Part shown: positions 22,377 through 33,257 of the stretch, piece by piece | Numbering within the stretch: position 1 is the stretch's first letter | How the letters are laid out: each line of letters opens with the position of its first letter | DNA from: Nemertoderma westbladi | Taxonomy: Eukaryota; Xenacoelomorpha; Nemertodermatida; Nemertodermatidae | Direction: 5' to 3' | DNA length: 64,000 nucleotides | NCBI GenBank assembly: GCA_032718475.1 | Contig: JAUCBJ010008054.1 | Span: 1 to 64,000 of the forward strand | The notes under the pieces: generated by a model | Database searches by the model: none | The model's input: the letters and a program-made list of their open reading frames with translations, nothing else | What the model was told of the DNA's origin: nothing | Position numbers and translations under genes: made by a program

Positions 22377-22659
22377 TTCCAGGCTTGCCAGCTTGTTTGA
22401 TTGGACGTTGAAATCATGTAAGGAATGGAGATAGGGGTCGAACTAGTGTAAGGGTTTTTATACTCAGTTGGAAGGTAGAAAGTGTTCCAAACGCTGTAAG
22501 GAATGGAGAAATTGGGTGAATTCATTCAAGGGTTATTATACCAACAGTATTATAAGAGTAGACTTAGACTAACATGTGATATTATTCTAGGCAGTAGAAC
22601 ATTGTGTAATGGTTTATACAGGGCTGCATGAGTAAGCTAAAACGATTAGATGAACATTG

Positions 22660-22870
22660 GCTATACTAGTGCCTCGGGATACATTCCTTTGCATGACATT
22701 GTTTTTGCCGTGAGGACCAGTCTGTGCCCAATCTTGTGCTTTGGCAGCCCCATGGAGAAAATAACATGATGGACAGACCATGACTTTCTTGAGACGCCTC
22801 TTAAAGGACACCGGGCTTGAATATGCGGATATTCTCGCGCGAAATTCATGGGGGATATGGAGTTATGGCG
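22660..22870 (+). pseudogene. Second LINE reverse-transcriptase tail remnant
   Basis: The nucleotide sequence is related to that at 15.86-16.06 kb. Shared stretches are GCCGTGAGGACCAG, AATCTTGT-CTTTGGC and CATGACTTTCTTGAGACGC. The readable segment MTFLRRLLKDTGLEYADIL corresponds to the LINE tail seen there. It lies within the larger TIR element, so it was inserted into or captured by it. Confidence 0.5.
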
Positions 22871-24161
22871 GTGTAACTTTGTTGATAAGCCGGCATAGCA
22901 TTCTTAATGCACGCTGCATTGGGATTCCCAATTGTGGATTGCATGATGGTGACAAAATGTTTTTGTTAAGCTGGCATAGCATCACTATGTGCTGTTTCAA
23001 TGCAGCAGGCCGATTATAGTAGGAATAGTCGGTCTGCTATTCGTGTCTATCCAACTGCACTAGCGCGAGGACGAGTAGCTCTTACATTAAACGGATGCGT
23101 GCTGTGCTGCTTGCCAACCTGCGGTACTGATAAGACTTCACGCGCTAAAAAACGCCCTAGAAACCTGTTGATAAACAAAAATGCAAGTCGAACAAATGCT
23201 AAAGGACATTGCAAATATTATTATTATTATATTATTAATATTAATTATTTCATTTGAGCTTTTATGTTTACATATTGTGAAATGCTTTTATGAATTTAAA
23301 ATGAACGAATTTTAATATTAAATACTACCAGTAAAACTACTTTATTATTATAATCTATTCGATCGGATAAGTCAAGGAGTAAATGGTGTGTAAAACGATT
23401 CCTTATACAACATTATTTCCACTCTAGTATACTGCTATTCGTATACATTTTTTACTGTCGCCTGACAATGAACCGTTTAATAGGCAGATAACCCTTACAT
23501 GATTTCACCCACTTTCTCCATTCCTTACAGCGTTTGGAACATTTTCTACCAGCCAACTGAGTATAAAACCCTTACACTAGTTCGACTCCTCTTTTCCTTA
23601 CATGATTTCAACGTCCAATCAAATAATAGTTAATTAACCAATCCAATGTGTTCATGCAAGAGGTGTTCCTAGTAGTGTAAGGATTGGGAATACGCTTACC
23701 GGTACACAGGCACAGTCTTCTAGATGGTGTTGCTAGTACTGTACATTTGTATTTCATTCATTAATAACAGGGTTTCTTGTCGAGGTTGCCACTACTGTTA
23801 CCGTAGAACCGAAGAGTAGACATAATTTCACTTCCAGGTTCAGTTTATTTGCAAGTTGCAACGTTACACGTCTACATCCTGTAAAGTCTACGTTATTATT
23901 GTTATTAAATTAGAATGCACAAGTGATTGCAACGTGATATTATTTTCTCTAGAAGGATAATATGGCTACAACTCGACTACAACTACATAACAACTCGAAT
24001 AAATTAAATTTCGTTCCTTAAATATCGTGATAGTTCGCACTAAGAAACATCCCTCGCATAACGAAACGGTTTTCTTTTGGGGGTTTACGCGTTTTGAGCG
24101 AAACATACAGTCTACACGCCCGAATCCGGGCGTGAATTAATTATGTACAGTATATGCAGTA

Positions 24162-24525
24162 GGGGGCCGTCCAAGTATGACGTCTGCACTTTTCCCAAAA
24201 ATGTTGACCCCCTCCCTCCTCTAAATCAGATGTCATCCGATAGGCGTTGACCCACCCCCCCCCCCCCCCCTCCCCTAAATCAGATTAAAATAATTTTCGC
24301 GTCCTAATCACTGAAACATGGTAACTGAAACAGAAGGTCGTGCTACGGGCCTTCGAACAATTAAAATAGGCAAGCTATTTACTCTTCTGCTATATCTCTT
24401 CTAGCACCTATAAATGAACATGGTGACGTCAGATTTTGGCTGACCCCCTCCCCTCATCAGCACGTCATCAGATTTTCCCAACCCCCCCCCCCCCCCTAAA
24501 GTGCTGACGTCATACTTGGACGGCT
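24162..24525. mobile_element. MITE with GCCGTCCAAGTATGACGTC terminal inverted repeats
   Basis: The left end GCCGTCCAAGTATGACGTC (from 24166) is matched by GACGTCATACTTGGACGGC at the right end (to 24524), a 19-bp perfect terminal inverted repeat. The interior has two long C-runs (24255-24270 and 24482-24496) and repeated TGACCCCCTCCC and TAAATCAGAT words. No ORF is present. A GATT microsatellite (24526-24545) abuts the right end. Confidence 0.75.
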
Positions 24526-24545
24526 TTTGATTGATTGATTGATTG

Positions 24546-25445
24546 ATGTGAGCCTGTAAGGGCTCTTATATTTTGTTCCAGAATGACCGCACACAATTTA
24601 CAGACAATATTTAAATAAACAGTAGTTCACAAAACAAATTAAAATATAATTCACCTTGAGAGCATTTCAAATTTGTTTGTATGTTCTGCAATTTTTTTGT
24701 GTGCTATTATGTTTAAGTGCCCTGGCAGGAACTGACAGTAGCCCCTAGTACGTTGTAAATATAAGATAATATTGGTACAATTGAACAAAGAAATACCTTT
24801 AGACTACTGTACTACACTGTATTAATTATATACTGTAGCATGACGTTTCGTCGAAATTATATCGTTAGCATTTTATCATTAGGTAAGAAGTTATGTTCAT
24901 GTTAGATAATTCCAATGTGTAGGGTCTATTGCGTAAACTGTAAAGCTGTGTTTTAAACTATTAAGTAATATCGCGACACATGTACTGTACCGTTAGTAGT
25001 AGGCCTATAGGCTACAGTAATATAATTCTACAGGTAACCAATTACACATAATGAAAACATTTTGGAAGTGAGGCCTTCGCGCAGCACGAGAACATGAGAA
25101 CATTTAGCCGATTAATCTATTAGGTATGCGAAATCGGTAAAAGTAATTCTCATCATATTAACTTTCCACAATAATTCACTTAGTAACATAGCAAATACAG
25201 TACTGTAAAAAAAAAAAAAAGCAAATCATTCGATCAATCAAAACCAATCCTCATGTCCGACGCTAATAACAGTTGCGATTAAGTAACCAATAAACTGTAT
25301 TCCGTACTACAGTAAAACCGGTTCACTTTTGTTTGGTGTTTTGGTTGGAATAGCATTTTTAGCAACCAGCTCCCATACTTGTTTACCTAAAGTTAATAAT
25401 TAACAATGATGGTTCGCCATTCGTTTTATTGTGGCAATAGTTAAG
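24546..25445. other. Intergenic stretch, no gene recognised
   Basis: AT-rich sequence with a short A-run at 25207-25220. No convincing open frame or repeat boundary was seen. Confidence 0.4.
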
Positions 25446-25530
25446 AATAACTGTCAGTGTCGTTTTTGTGGTGCGTCAATAAGTGATAAGTTTCACATCT
25501 TTGAGGAATGTAAAATGGTGCAATGGTGTT
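25446..25530 (+). pseudogene. LINE C-terminal zinc-knuckle scrap
   Basis: A short frame reads CQCRFCGASISDKFHIFEEC before a stop. This is a C-x2-C...H-x4-C pattern like the terminal knuckle of many non-LTR reverse transcriptases. Only about 28 codons remain. Confidence 0.35.
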
Positions 25531-25782
25531 AGTGATGGTAATAATTTAATCCTCCTTAAAAACATTTATATAGCCCTGTGCATCTCCAATGCGTATTTAG
25601 TTAGCTTGGTAAATAATATCGAATTAACCTAATTACCAATCAGCCAATTACAACTAATAACCAATGTTGGTTTTCGTCACTATAGTATATTATTATTATT
25701 ATTATTTATTAATCTGACAATACCAGACTGCCAGAATACAGCAATAGCCAATAACTCGTACTGTCTGAGAGTACCGGTGTAA

Positions 25783-25915
25783 CAGCGGATTCTGTCCCCC
25801 CGCGGATATGGTCCGGGGGGACCGAATCCGCTAGCGGATTGAGTCCGGGGGGACCGAATCCGCTAGCGGATTCTGTCCCCCCTCCGCAGATTGAGTCCCC
25901 CCCCCCCCTTAAATT
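25783..25915. repeat. GC-rich inverted-repeat cluster
   Basis: The words AGCGGATT and AATCCGCT alternate. AGCGGATTGAGTCC-GGGGGG-ACCGAATCCGCT forms a hairpin-like unit repeated nearly twice, flanked by AGCGGATTCTGTCCCCCC on both sides and ending in a C-run. The surrounding DNA is AT-rich, so this cluster stands out. It may be a stacked MITE end. Confidence 0.65.
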
Positions 25916-26066
25916 ATAATTTTACAGTACAGTCAGACAGTGCTGAGTGCAGCAGTACTGGTACTGACATAGCAGCGTAGCTTATGCATTAAATTATAGA
26001 CTGATTAAAACTGCAGTAGCTACCACTACTGCTACTGATATAGTCGCATCAGTACAGTAGGCTATT

Positions 26067-26252
26067 ATGGCCAACTTCGATGAGACGCAGCTTTATCAAG
26101 CCGTCTATAAGTATATTTCGGGAGATGACACATATCCAGTCAATTCAACAAAGTTGCAGAAGAAAACTATACTCAGGAAAGCGTCTAATTTCAACATTAT
26201 AGATTCATTATGGATGAGCGATGATTACATGATGAGGAGGAAGATATTGTAA
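26067..26252 (+). CDS. Integrase N-terminal-like fragment
   Basis: This 61-codon frame from an ATG contains a Y-K-Y-I...YP segment, then KKTILRKASNFNIIDSLWM. It resembles the start of integrases of the gypsy/GIN/Maverick type, where a [KR]-x2-[IL]-R-[KR]-x-A-x-x-[FY] segment precedes the zinc-binding domain. The frame ends at TAA. A GTAATT just before the stop (ATATT|GTAATT) could instead be a splice donor, but no following exon was found, and the DNA to the right carries minus-strand ORFs. It could be the head of an integrase gene cut by rearrangement. Confidence 0.35.
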   Translation: MANFDETQLYQAVYKYISGDDTYPVNSTKLQKKTILRKASNFNIIDSLWMSDDYMMRRKIL

Positions 26253-26328
26253 TTAAACAAAGAACATCAAAACAGTTAAACAGTAAAACATTTACATGAC
26301 CAGTTACAATAGACAAGTAACATAAAGT

Positions 26329-26931
26329 TTAGTTTATATCTACAGCATCTAGCTTTATCTTTTTCTGTTCTATTGGAGGATAGTGAGCTAATTTTCGTTT
26401 TACAATTTCCATCGAATATCTTTTAGAGACGTTGGGGGAATCATTAGGGTGAAATAGATTGAGGTGGATCTGCTTGGGGAGGAAAACTGCATCTTTTAGT
26501 GTGCGTTTGAGAAAGTTGATGCAACACTCAACAGCATAGTTTGAAGGTAGGGTTAATTTGTTTGTTGTCTTCAGGTTGACAATAATTGTTTCTGATGGTG
26601 TATGTTGAATGTGTATAAGGGGGGTGAGATAGTAATGGGAGGAAGTGGATTGTTGAATGAGATGAAAGTTGGAGAAATCACTCGCTTTTATATTTAAACC
26701 ATCGGTAAACTGAAACGTAGTTGATTTATAATCTTTTTTGATGACAGGCCATATGCCAACATAGGCTTCACCTTTGAATGAATAAATGAAAGCCGCTACT
26801 GATTCGTATAAATTAAGACGCTGGTGATTAGGTAGTTGTAGTTGCTTTGGTTCATAATCACTATTGTTAGCCAATGACTTTAGTTCAGAGAGTGCTTCTC
26901 GGGCGCGATCTGTATTGTCAATAGAGAACAT
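26329..26931 (-). CDS. Unknown intronless ORF, 200 residues
   Basis: An intact ATG-initiated frame with no recognisable motif. The N-terminal 30 residues look helical (D/E/R/A/L-rich). The middle is beta-rich with aromatic residues (YYLTPLIHIQH, ETIIVNLKTTNKL). The C-terminus is basic and ends KRKLAHYPPIEQKKIKL, which could act as a nuclear localisation signal. It lies 78 bp downstream of the 352-residue ORF on the same strand. AT-rich codon use and compact spacing are similar, so the two may be one transcription unit of a mobile or viral element. No function is assigned. Confidence 0.55.
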   Translation of the reverse strand: MFSIDNTDRAREALSELKSLANNSDYEPKQLQLPNHQRLNLYESVAAFIYSFKGEAYVGIWPVIKKDYKSTTFQFTDGLNIKASDFSNFHLIQQSTSSHYYLTPLIHIQHTPSETIIVNLKTTNKLTLPSNYAVECCINFLKRTLKDAVFLPKQIHLNLFHPNDSPNVSKRYSMEIVKRKLAHYPPIEQKKIKLDAVDIN

Positions 26932-27009
26932 GTAGTCATAGCGTCTGTCAGAAATTTCAAGGGTTTCGCAGCTGTAAGCGGTATAAATTTTTATTCGATC
27001 TGAAATTAA

Positions 27010-28068
27010 TTATTCGTGGTTGACTTCATCGTAGCATTCGTATCCTTCGACTGCGGAATCGAACCATGAAATTTTAAGAAGTTCATTTCTCGTGAGTAAA
27101 AGTGCATCTCTTGTGGAAACAATAACTTTGTTTGAATCAACCTCAACTCCGCTCGCGATTGCAATGTTTCTTTTATTATTAATATTTGTGATATAACCAA
27201 AAGTAGAACTATCGAAAGAAACATAGTTCTCTGGCTCTAAGACAATGTGCGAGATTGGATTGATGTAAGGATGACAAATGTTTATATAATGTTGTAGTAA
27301 AGCAGCCGCGGTGTCTGAGATGGTTAACCAAACCCCATCTACTGTATCTTCTAGTTGTATTAAATCAATAGGTTTTAGTGGGGATGTTTTCGAATAACGA
27401 ACAACTTTAAAATTAAAACCAAAATAATGTGCTTTGCTGTTGTTGTAGAAACAGGTTATTTCATTCAATTGTTCAATAAAAGTTAGTACGTCATATCCAA
27501 ACAGTTTGAAGAAACGAGATTCATCTTTGAGGGGATGAATCGAGGCGTTCCAAATAATTAAAAGAATTGAGTTTGAAATATTATGAAAATCAAACAGACA
27601 CTCACCAACAAAAAAGGAAGCTTTGAGTGTTGACATACCAAGGAGCTTGTTTGCAGATTCTTGTGTTACATTGCTGTGGATATATTCAACAACTGGTTGA
27701 GGTATTACAAATGTTTCTAATGAGGTTGTCAGATTGAACGTTATATTCGATTCTGATTTGTGCAGTTTGAAACCATGGTTTGCGGAATGAAATTTATCAT
27801 TATTTAGAGTTTGATATTGACCATCCTTCAACTCAAAGCAGGATCGTAGAATGAAATGTGCATAATTTGCTGGAATGAGTTGGGGTTGGTTAGATGAAGT
27901 GGTAACCATCATTGGAAAGCGTTTGTTCGAAGGATCAAAATATAAACCGAAAGAGTTGTCTGAGAGAGATATTTGATTTTCGTTGGAAACAATTTTTACT
28001 TGATTTTCGTTGGAAACAATTTTTACTTGAGGGAAGTTGAACTTTTGAAGGAGTTGAGCTTGAGCCAT
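27010..28068 (-). CDS. Unknown intronless ORF, 352 residues
   Basis: An intact frame from an ATG at 28068. Near the N-terminus a nine-residue unit VKIVSNENQ occurs twice in a row (residues about 15-32), a recent 27-bp tandem duplication that keeps the frame. The rest is rich in F, I, N and S. It has beta-like segments such as SISHIVLEPENYVSF-like patterns and a hydrophobic patch SILLIIWNASI near residue 167. I see no enzyme motif, signal peptide or zinc-binding pattern. A viral structural or replication accessory protein is possible given the long, dense, AT-rich frame without introns and the partner ORF just downstream. The family is not recognised. Confidence 0.55.
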   Translation of the reverse strand: MAQAQLLQKFNFPQVKIVSNENQVKIVSNENQISLSDNSFGLYFDPSNKRFPMMVTTSSNQPQLIPANYAHFILRSCFELKDGQYQTLNNDKFHSANHGFKLHKSESNITFNLTTSLETFVIPQPVVEYIHSNVTQESANKLLGMSTLKASFFVGECLFDFHNISNSILLIIWNASIHPLKDESRFFKLFGYDVLTFIEQLNEITCFYNNSKAHYFGFNFKVVRYSKTSPLKPIDLIQLEDTVDGVWLTISDTAAALLQHYINICHPYINPISHIVLEPENYVSFDSSTFGYITNINNKRNIAIASGVEVDSNKVIVSTRDALLLTRNELLKISWFDSAVEGYECYDEVNHE

Positions 28069-28079
28069 CTTGAAGAAAA

Positions 28080-29110
28080 TATAATATTATGAATAACAAT
28101 AAATGTATTATAACTTTAAATAAAAAGTAAAATGGTCGATAATATTTTTGTAAGTGAAGTTCAAAGCGATGGATGGGGGTTTATAAGGGAAAGGGTAACC
28201 AATGAAAATAAAAGTGAAGCTTGTGGGAACCAATAGAAATAAAAAGAGAGAGAGAGAGATGCGCTATTGGGTTGAGGGAATAATAAACACATTTCATTGG
28301 GTTAATTAAATGTAAAACATTAGTTAGGATGGGAAATGGGATGATTTGAGAAGCGGGGGGTACGCTGGAGAAAAGTGTGTGTGTAATGAATGGGTTGCTG
28401 CGTCAGAGTGGGTATGTTAATTAATGTTACAGTAGAGCATCTCTGAAATTACTTCAAACAAAAAAAAACTACAGTATCTACTATAGTATAGATATGGATG
28501 GGGGTTAATTTGACACGTGGTGTTTGGGTAGTGGCTTTGTCGTTGAGCTAATACATGCGTGGGGTGGTTCATAAAGTACAATGCGAAAGAATGCAATCTA
28601 TTGCAAGAGCAGATGTTTATTATAATTTTCTTAGTCGAATTGACATAGGAGGTTTGAATAATTTAAACTCTGTAGCAGGCCTCATCCACATGTTGACAAG
28701 CAGCATAACTCAATAAAGGATTTGATGGTGGGATTAGTCATACTACATCTAATAAGAGCCCAAGCGGCCGTAGATTATTGAGGGACTGAACCAGGGCCAA
28801 ACTGGTCCATTTTATTATCGAGTGAGGCTAATTTATGTTTTGGGCCCCGTTCTCATCTTTATATTTCATTCTACGTTTACCTTCTACTGTATGACAAAAA
28901 TAATACAAATGTACTGTATATTGTATTGTACGGTTCCTATTGTATTGTACATTTCATTTGCTGTAGTACAATTTATTCATCGCGCGTCCCTATCTGATTG
29001 ATTTGTATCAAATTAAATTGCCTTTGGCAACATTATTTGATACAAATCGATTGATTAAACAATTAATTAATTGTTTAATCGACCAATTAATTAATTGTTT
29101 AATTAATTAA
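28080..29110. other. Non-coding 5' flank ending in AT-rich palindromes
   Basis: No gene is recognised. Near the right end GATTTGTATCAAAT (29000) is the reverse complement of ATTTGATACAAATC (29037), a 14-bp inverted pair. The palindrome TAAACAATTAATTAATTGTTTA follows and is repeated. These may be a small inverted-repeat element of about 110 bp. Confidence 0.5.
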
Positions 29111-29118
29111 TGACCTAC

Positions 29119-29937
29119 TTAACACCCAAGGTGTGAAGTGGGTCCAACTGTCGCCGAGGTGGGCAAACTATTACTACTAATATAATCTTGATTTGGCGAT
29201 TTCTTATTCATCAAGATTCGTATACAATTGAAAGTTTCCTCCATGATTCCAACAAATGAAAAGTTACCAAGATCGAATACCCTAGAAATAAGCGTGGTTA
29301 TTTGCGTTTTCAGCCAAATCTTATATTTATTCTTATTATCAATAGTTATTTGAGTTGCTAATGATGGCTCATCTTGACCTTGAACACCATGTATGGCGCC
29401 TGCACCAAAGTAACGTAATGGGAATTGTATACGTCTTCCCATTATCGCATTCCTGCCATAACCAACAACTGTAGGAGGGGGCTGTTTATGTTGGGATAAT
29501 TTAACTGATGGCCATGTAATTGCACTTTCAGGGTTTATCCGAAGGCATCCTTTAGGGACAACAGCTGCTTCCAGTGTATCATCACAATCAGCTAGCACTT
29601 TCGTAAGAATACACAATTGACCAATAGAAAATTTAGGTTGCACAGATTGTCTATTATATGTGAAACGGAGGATCTGGTTTAGGAACAGAATCAATTCCTG
29701 TGGTTCACGACACGATCTGGTTATAGAATTGATAATACTAGTTGAATCAGTATCCCTCCAAGAACTATCGTCTCCAGGATTTCCACTACTTACTTGATCA
29801 TGGCTAGTGATAGCAATTGTCCCAACTTCACTCCGGTGATGTAAAAGATAATTTTGTAATACCTCCTGTTCACCAGCCTGAGTTCCTACAACCTTTAGTA
29901 CATCATTTGGAACATCATCAGAACTATCAAGAAAATT
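29119..29937 (-). CDS. Unknown open frame antisense to a BEL/Pao gag remnant
   Basis: An uninterrupted frame of about 272 codons runs from just after a TGA near 29938 to the stop at 29119. There is no ATG near its start; the first in-frame ATG codons lie deep inside the frame, near 29450. It therefore looks like an internal exon or a 5'-truncated gene. Visible stretches include an aspartate/serine-rich N-terminal part and PLRYFGAGAIHGVQGQDEPS in the middle. No family is recognised. It ends next to AT palindromes and lies head-to-head with a plus-strand gag remnant. Confidence 0.35.
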   Translation of the reverse strand, partial: NFLDSSDDVPNDVLKVVGTQAGEQEVLQNYLLHHRSEVGTIAITSHDQVSSGNPGDDSSWRDTDSTSIINSITRSCREPQELILFLNQILRFTYNRQSVQPKFSIGQLCILTKVLADCDDTLEAAVVPKGCLRINPESAITWPSVKLSQHKQPPPTVVGYGRNAIMGRRIQFPLRYFGAGAIHGVQGQDEPSLATQITIDNKNKYKIWLKTQITTLISRVFDLGNFSFVGIMEETFNCIRILMNKKSPNQDYISSNSLPTSATVGPTSHLGC

Positions 29938-30003
29938 TCAGCGCCTCTTTAAGATCGCAATCAATTGATCAATCAAATAACCAAATATATAGCAAATAAA
30001 TAC

Positions 30004-30945
30004 CAAGATCAACAACAAACAGCGAAAGCATATAAATCAGTTCCTACAAATGTCTGCTTGTGTTTTCAATGCTGAAAAACGAACAAGAGAATTTGTAGAT
30101 CAAGCCCCAATTTGTGTTTATTGCAAAACTGTCAATCATAAATCAGATGATTGTGATGTGGTCCCTGGCATTTCTAAAAGAAAAGAATTGCTCGTAAAAT
30201 AAGGCCGCTGCTATAATTGTATCAAACTAAAACATACCAAGGCTTTTTGTAAAAGCCGTGGTCAATGTAAACATTGTAAAGGTAGACATCATAGTTCGAT
30301 TTGCGAAAATTCTAATAGAATCTCAAACGCAACAACTTCTGTATCAAATTCCAATAACGATAATTTATGTCTTTCCAGTAATATTTCTAGTGAAGTTTCA
30401 CAGGCTGAAGCTATGGAAAACGTCATCACCCACACATCTATAAAGGGAGGACCTCGAGCAGGGATACTACTGTGAACAGCTCGAGTTGATTGTATTAATC
30501 CAAAAACTGGAATGACAATGCTGGTTCGGGTATTCTTTGATCCAGGAAGTCATCAATCTTACATAGTAGAGAGGGTTCACTGTGAGTTGGAACTACAAAG
30601 CATTGATAAGGTTAATATTAATATTAATACATTTATGTCGGAACAATTTGAGCATAAACAACTAAACCTTGTGGAATGCATTTTAAAGAAAGAAAATTTT
30701 GAGATTTCAATAAATGTCTTGCGCGTCCCAATAATTTGCTCCACTTTAACTCAAGGCAATGCCAACTTAATCTGTCCATATTATTCACATCTTGCCAGTT
30801 TAGACTTAGCCGACAGTGGAGATTTACCAATTGGTGATAACATCGATATTTTAATAGGAATGGACTATTACTGGGATATTGTGGGATATTGTATCAGAAC
30901 ATATGAAATTAAGATTATTTTTCAAAAATTCTTTTACTATAAATA
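30004..30945 (+). pseudogene. BEL/Pao gag zinc knuckles and protease, broken
   Basis: The frame shows the expected BEL/Pao order. A first knuckle-like motif CVYCKTVNHKSDDC (near 30112) is followed, after an in-frame TAA near 30199, by GRCYNCIKLKHTKAFC and CKHCKGRHHSSIC. An in-frame TGA near 30473 is followed by the retroviral-type aspartic protease: VFFDPGSHQSYI near 30530 (active-site region, with DPG where D-[ST]-G is usual) and DILIGMDYYWDIV near 30850. The frame is then lost at about 30945, with no reverse transcriptase after it. It is a truncated, dead copy distinct from the one at 10.9 kb. Confidence 0.75.
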
Positions 30946-32875
30946 ATTACTTTAATTTTTATCTATTTTTCGCCCCACCCCAATGGGTATATAATGGCTA
31001 TAAGTTTGGTACAATTTCAAAGCATTTTATACTTGGGTTGTTTGGCGTGGACGTGGTGTGGTGTTCTAGAATATCGAAAAAAAAATGAAGAGAGCTGCTG
31101 AGCTAGATTTAAGAAGACGGTTGAACCGAGCCCGAATTTCACGTCAGGCAAAAGAGACTTACCGCTGCGCCGGTACTTCACTTTCCGTTCACTAGTAGCC
31201 AAGGTATTGTATATGGCCTAAGAAATTCTGAAAAAAAAAGAAAGAAAGAGAATCTCTAAGAAAGAGATTCTGCCTAAGAAATTCAAGGATACAGTAATAA
31301 TGCTGTAGCAATAGTACTTTCAAATATTGTTTTGCTGCTTGCTTGTTTTTATTAGAAATTATACAGATAATACAAACAAAACAAACACAAACTAAACTTG
31401 CTCAGCTATTAGCACGCGCTCTCGTTCCATTTTCATTATAAAATAGGTTACATGTTATTTTTATTAATTATATTATATATTTTATTAATTGGGACCCAGA
31501 GTCAATGGCAGTCAACCATTATCTCAGGTGGACACATCATAGCAGTTGCCACTTCTTCCCATGGTTTAAATTAAATAACCTCCCTATCTATATTTATCTA
31601 TTTCAACTTCGGGTGCAGGATTCCTAGACTTACTTAAAAACGTTATGCAAAACTTACTGCTAATTTTACGATATATTGTTTCTTCCAACACATCTATCTA
31701 CCTTTAAGAAGAATACATGTTGAAGTATGAAGTATTATTATCTGCGTTGAGGAGATTGATTCACTGCATCTTGCTGTACTGGTTTCTTATTCTAAGGGTG
31801 CATATGGTATTTCTGTTCAAATATAAGCTAGGTCATTGGGGTATGAGTATTGGCCTCCCCTGAAGCCAAATTATCACTTGATACTGTTGTATCTGTATCC
31901 ATCAGCAGCATCAGCAATGGTAGTAACTGCACCCATGCTGTGATTTATTTATTAAATTTATAACTATTGGATCATGTTCTTCTACAGCAGTGCCTTTTGT
32001 ATCAGAAAGTTTTGCTTTCTTTGTGTCATTCATGATCATGTAGTCTTACAATTATATAATACTTAGCCGACTTGCCAGAAGGTAACTTTGTTTTTGCACT
32101 GGTAACTCGCAAACAATTCCAAACAAAGATAAGAAAAATTAAATTTAAGAAAAGTCCGCGGACGACCGGCTAATTGGAGGGCTGAAGGTTAAAAAACACT
32201 CTATTAATGTTACCGAACTGAACTTTTTTAAATAAATATTATTTGTGAATATTTTAGAAACTAAAGGTGTCTGTCTCCAATTTTTGAAAATAATTTTGTG
32301 TCATTGATTTTATAATCTTGAGAACCCGAGATTCAAATGAAATGTGTCCATCTTGTAAGGCTTAAAAATTTCAGGGGTAATATAAACATTAATAACTTAG
32401 AAGCAAATTACATAATAATAATTGTACACATGTACAGTAGTACAGTACAGTCAGTAGAGTAGAGACAGTGTGCACAGAAATGTAATCACATAACTTAGTC
32501 AATATATGGTAATAGTTCAATAACTACGAAATACAACAGTACCGTTAGTGGACAGGAAAAGATAAAACGTTTCAAAAGGTGGAGTTTTACACAGGTTAAA
32601 AGGCAATAAGTTTACTGTTTTGGGTAGAAAGAATGCATTACATTGATAGAAATATTAGTTTATAATACTGTAAGCACATACCGGTAGACCTATTAAATTA
32701 TATTGATAAACAAGTACGGTACTAAGCCTACTTCAATGTACACATAATAGCATAATACTGCTGTAGGCCGGCCAACTGTAATAACAAAATACACATAACT
32801 GCATAAGATATTATTATACGTAATATTTGATTTAATGATAACAGGATAATAGGATATAAGAAGCTATTGCTTATA
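30946..32875. other. Intergenic stretch, no gene recognised
   Basis: About 1.9 kb of AT-rich sequence. A short purine-rich AAAGAAAGAGAATCTC duplication lies at 31237-31275. No coding frame is convincing. Confidence 0.4.
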
Positions 32876-32879
32876 AAAC

Positions 32880-33235
32880 CCGTACACTCTAGCCTATAAA
32901 TAAAATTAACTAACAGTAGACTATAAAATTAACTAACAGTAGGCTATAAAACTAACAAACAGTAGGCTAAGATTACTGCATTATATACTGTTATAATATG
33001 TAAACTGCCGAACTGGATATGTACGAAATGATACTGGAAAACTGCTGTTCTGCAGTACTGTGTGTGTACCGTACCGCAGTACCATACCGCATTACCATAC
33101 GTATATATTCTACTTTTATTAAGTAACAGTACCGGCGTCGTAATATAATAATATCTGTAGGCCTAGGTTTACTTATAAAAATACGTCGTAATATAATAAT
33201 ATCTGTAGGCCTAGGTTTACTTATAAAAATAACAG
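32880..33235. repeat. Two small tandem duplications
   Basis: Near 32890-32965, a unit around TAAAATTAACTAACAGTAGGCTA occurs about three times. At about 33135-33230, a 47-bp segment starting CGTCGTAATATAATAATATC occurs twice in direct order, nearly identical. Confidence 0.7.
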
Positions 33236-33257
33236 TTAATGAGCCTGTACATCTGGA

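Larger units (their letters stand above)
21264..23695. mobile_element. 2.4-kb non-autonomous TIR element carrying a nested insertion
   Basis: The outer ends are inverted copies of GCGTATTCCCAATCCTTACA (left at 21264, right ending at 23695) and continue as CTAGTAGGAAC versus CTACTAGGAAC. A second long inverted pair is visible at about 22400-22545 and 23490-23625 (for example GATTGGACGTTGAAATCATG on the left). Together they make long, bipartite inverted arms. The flanks read TTACCGTAC on the left and TTACCGGTAC on the right, a possible 8-9 bp target duplication with one indel, which would fit hAT-type transposition. No transposase was seen. Confidence 0.55.
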
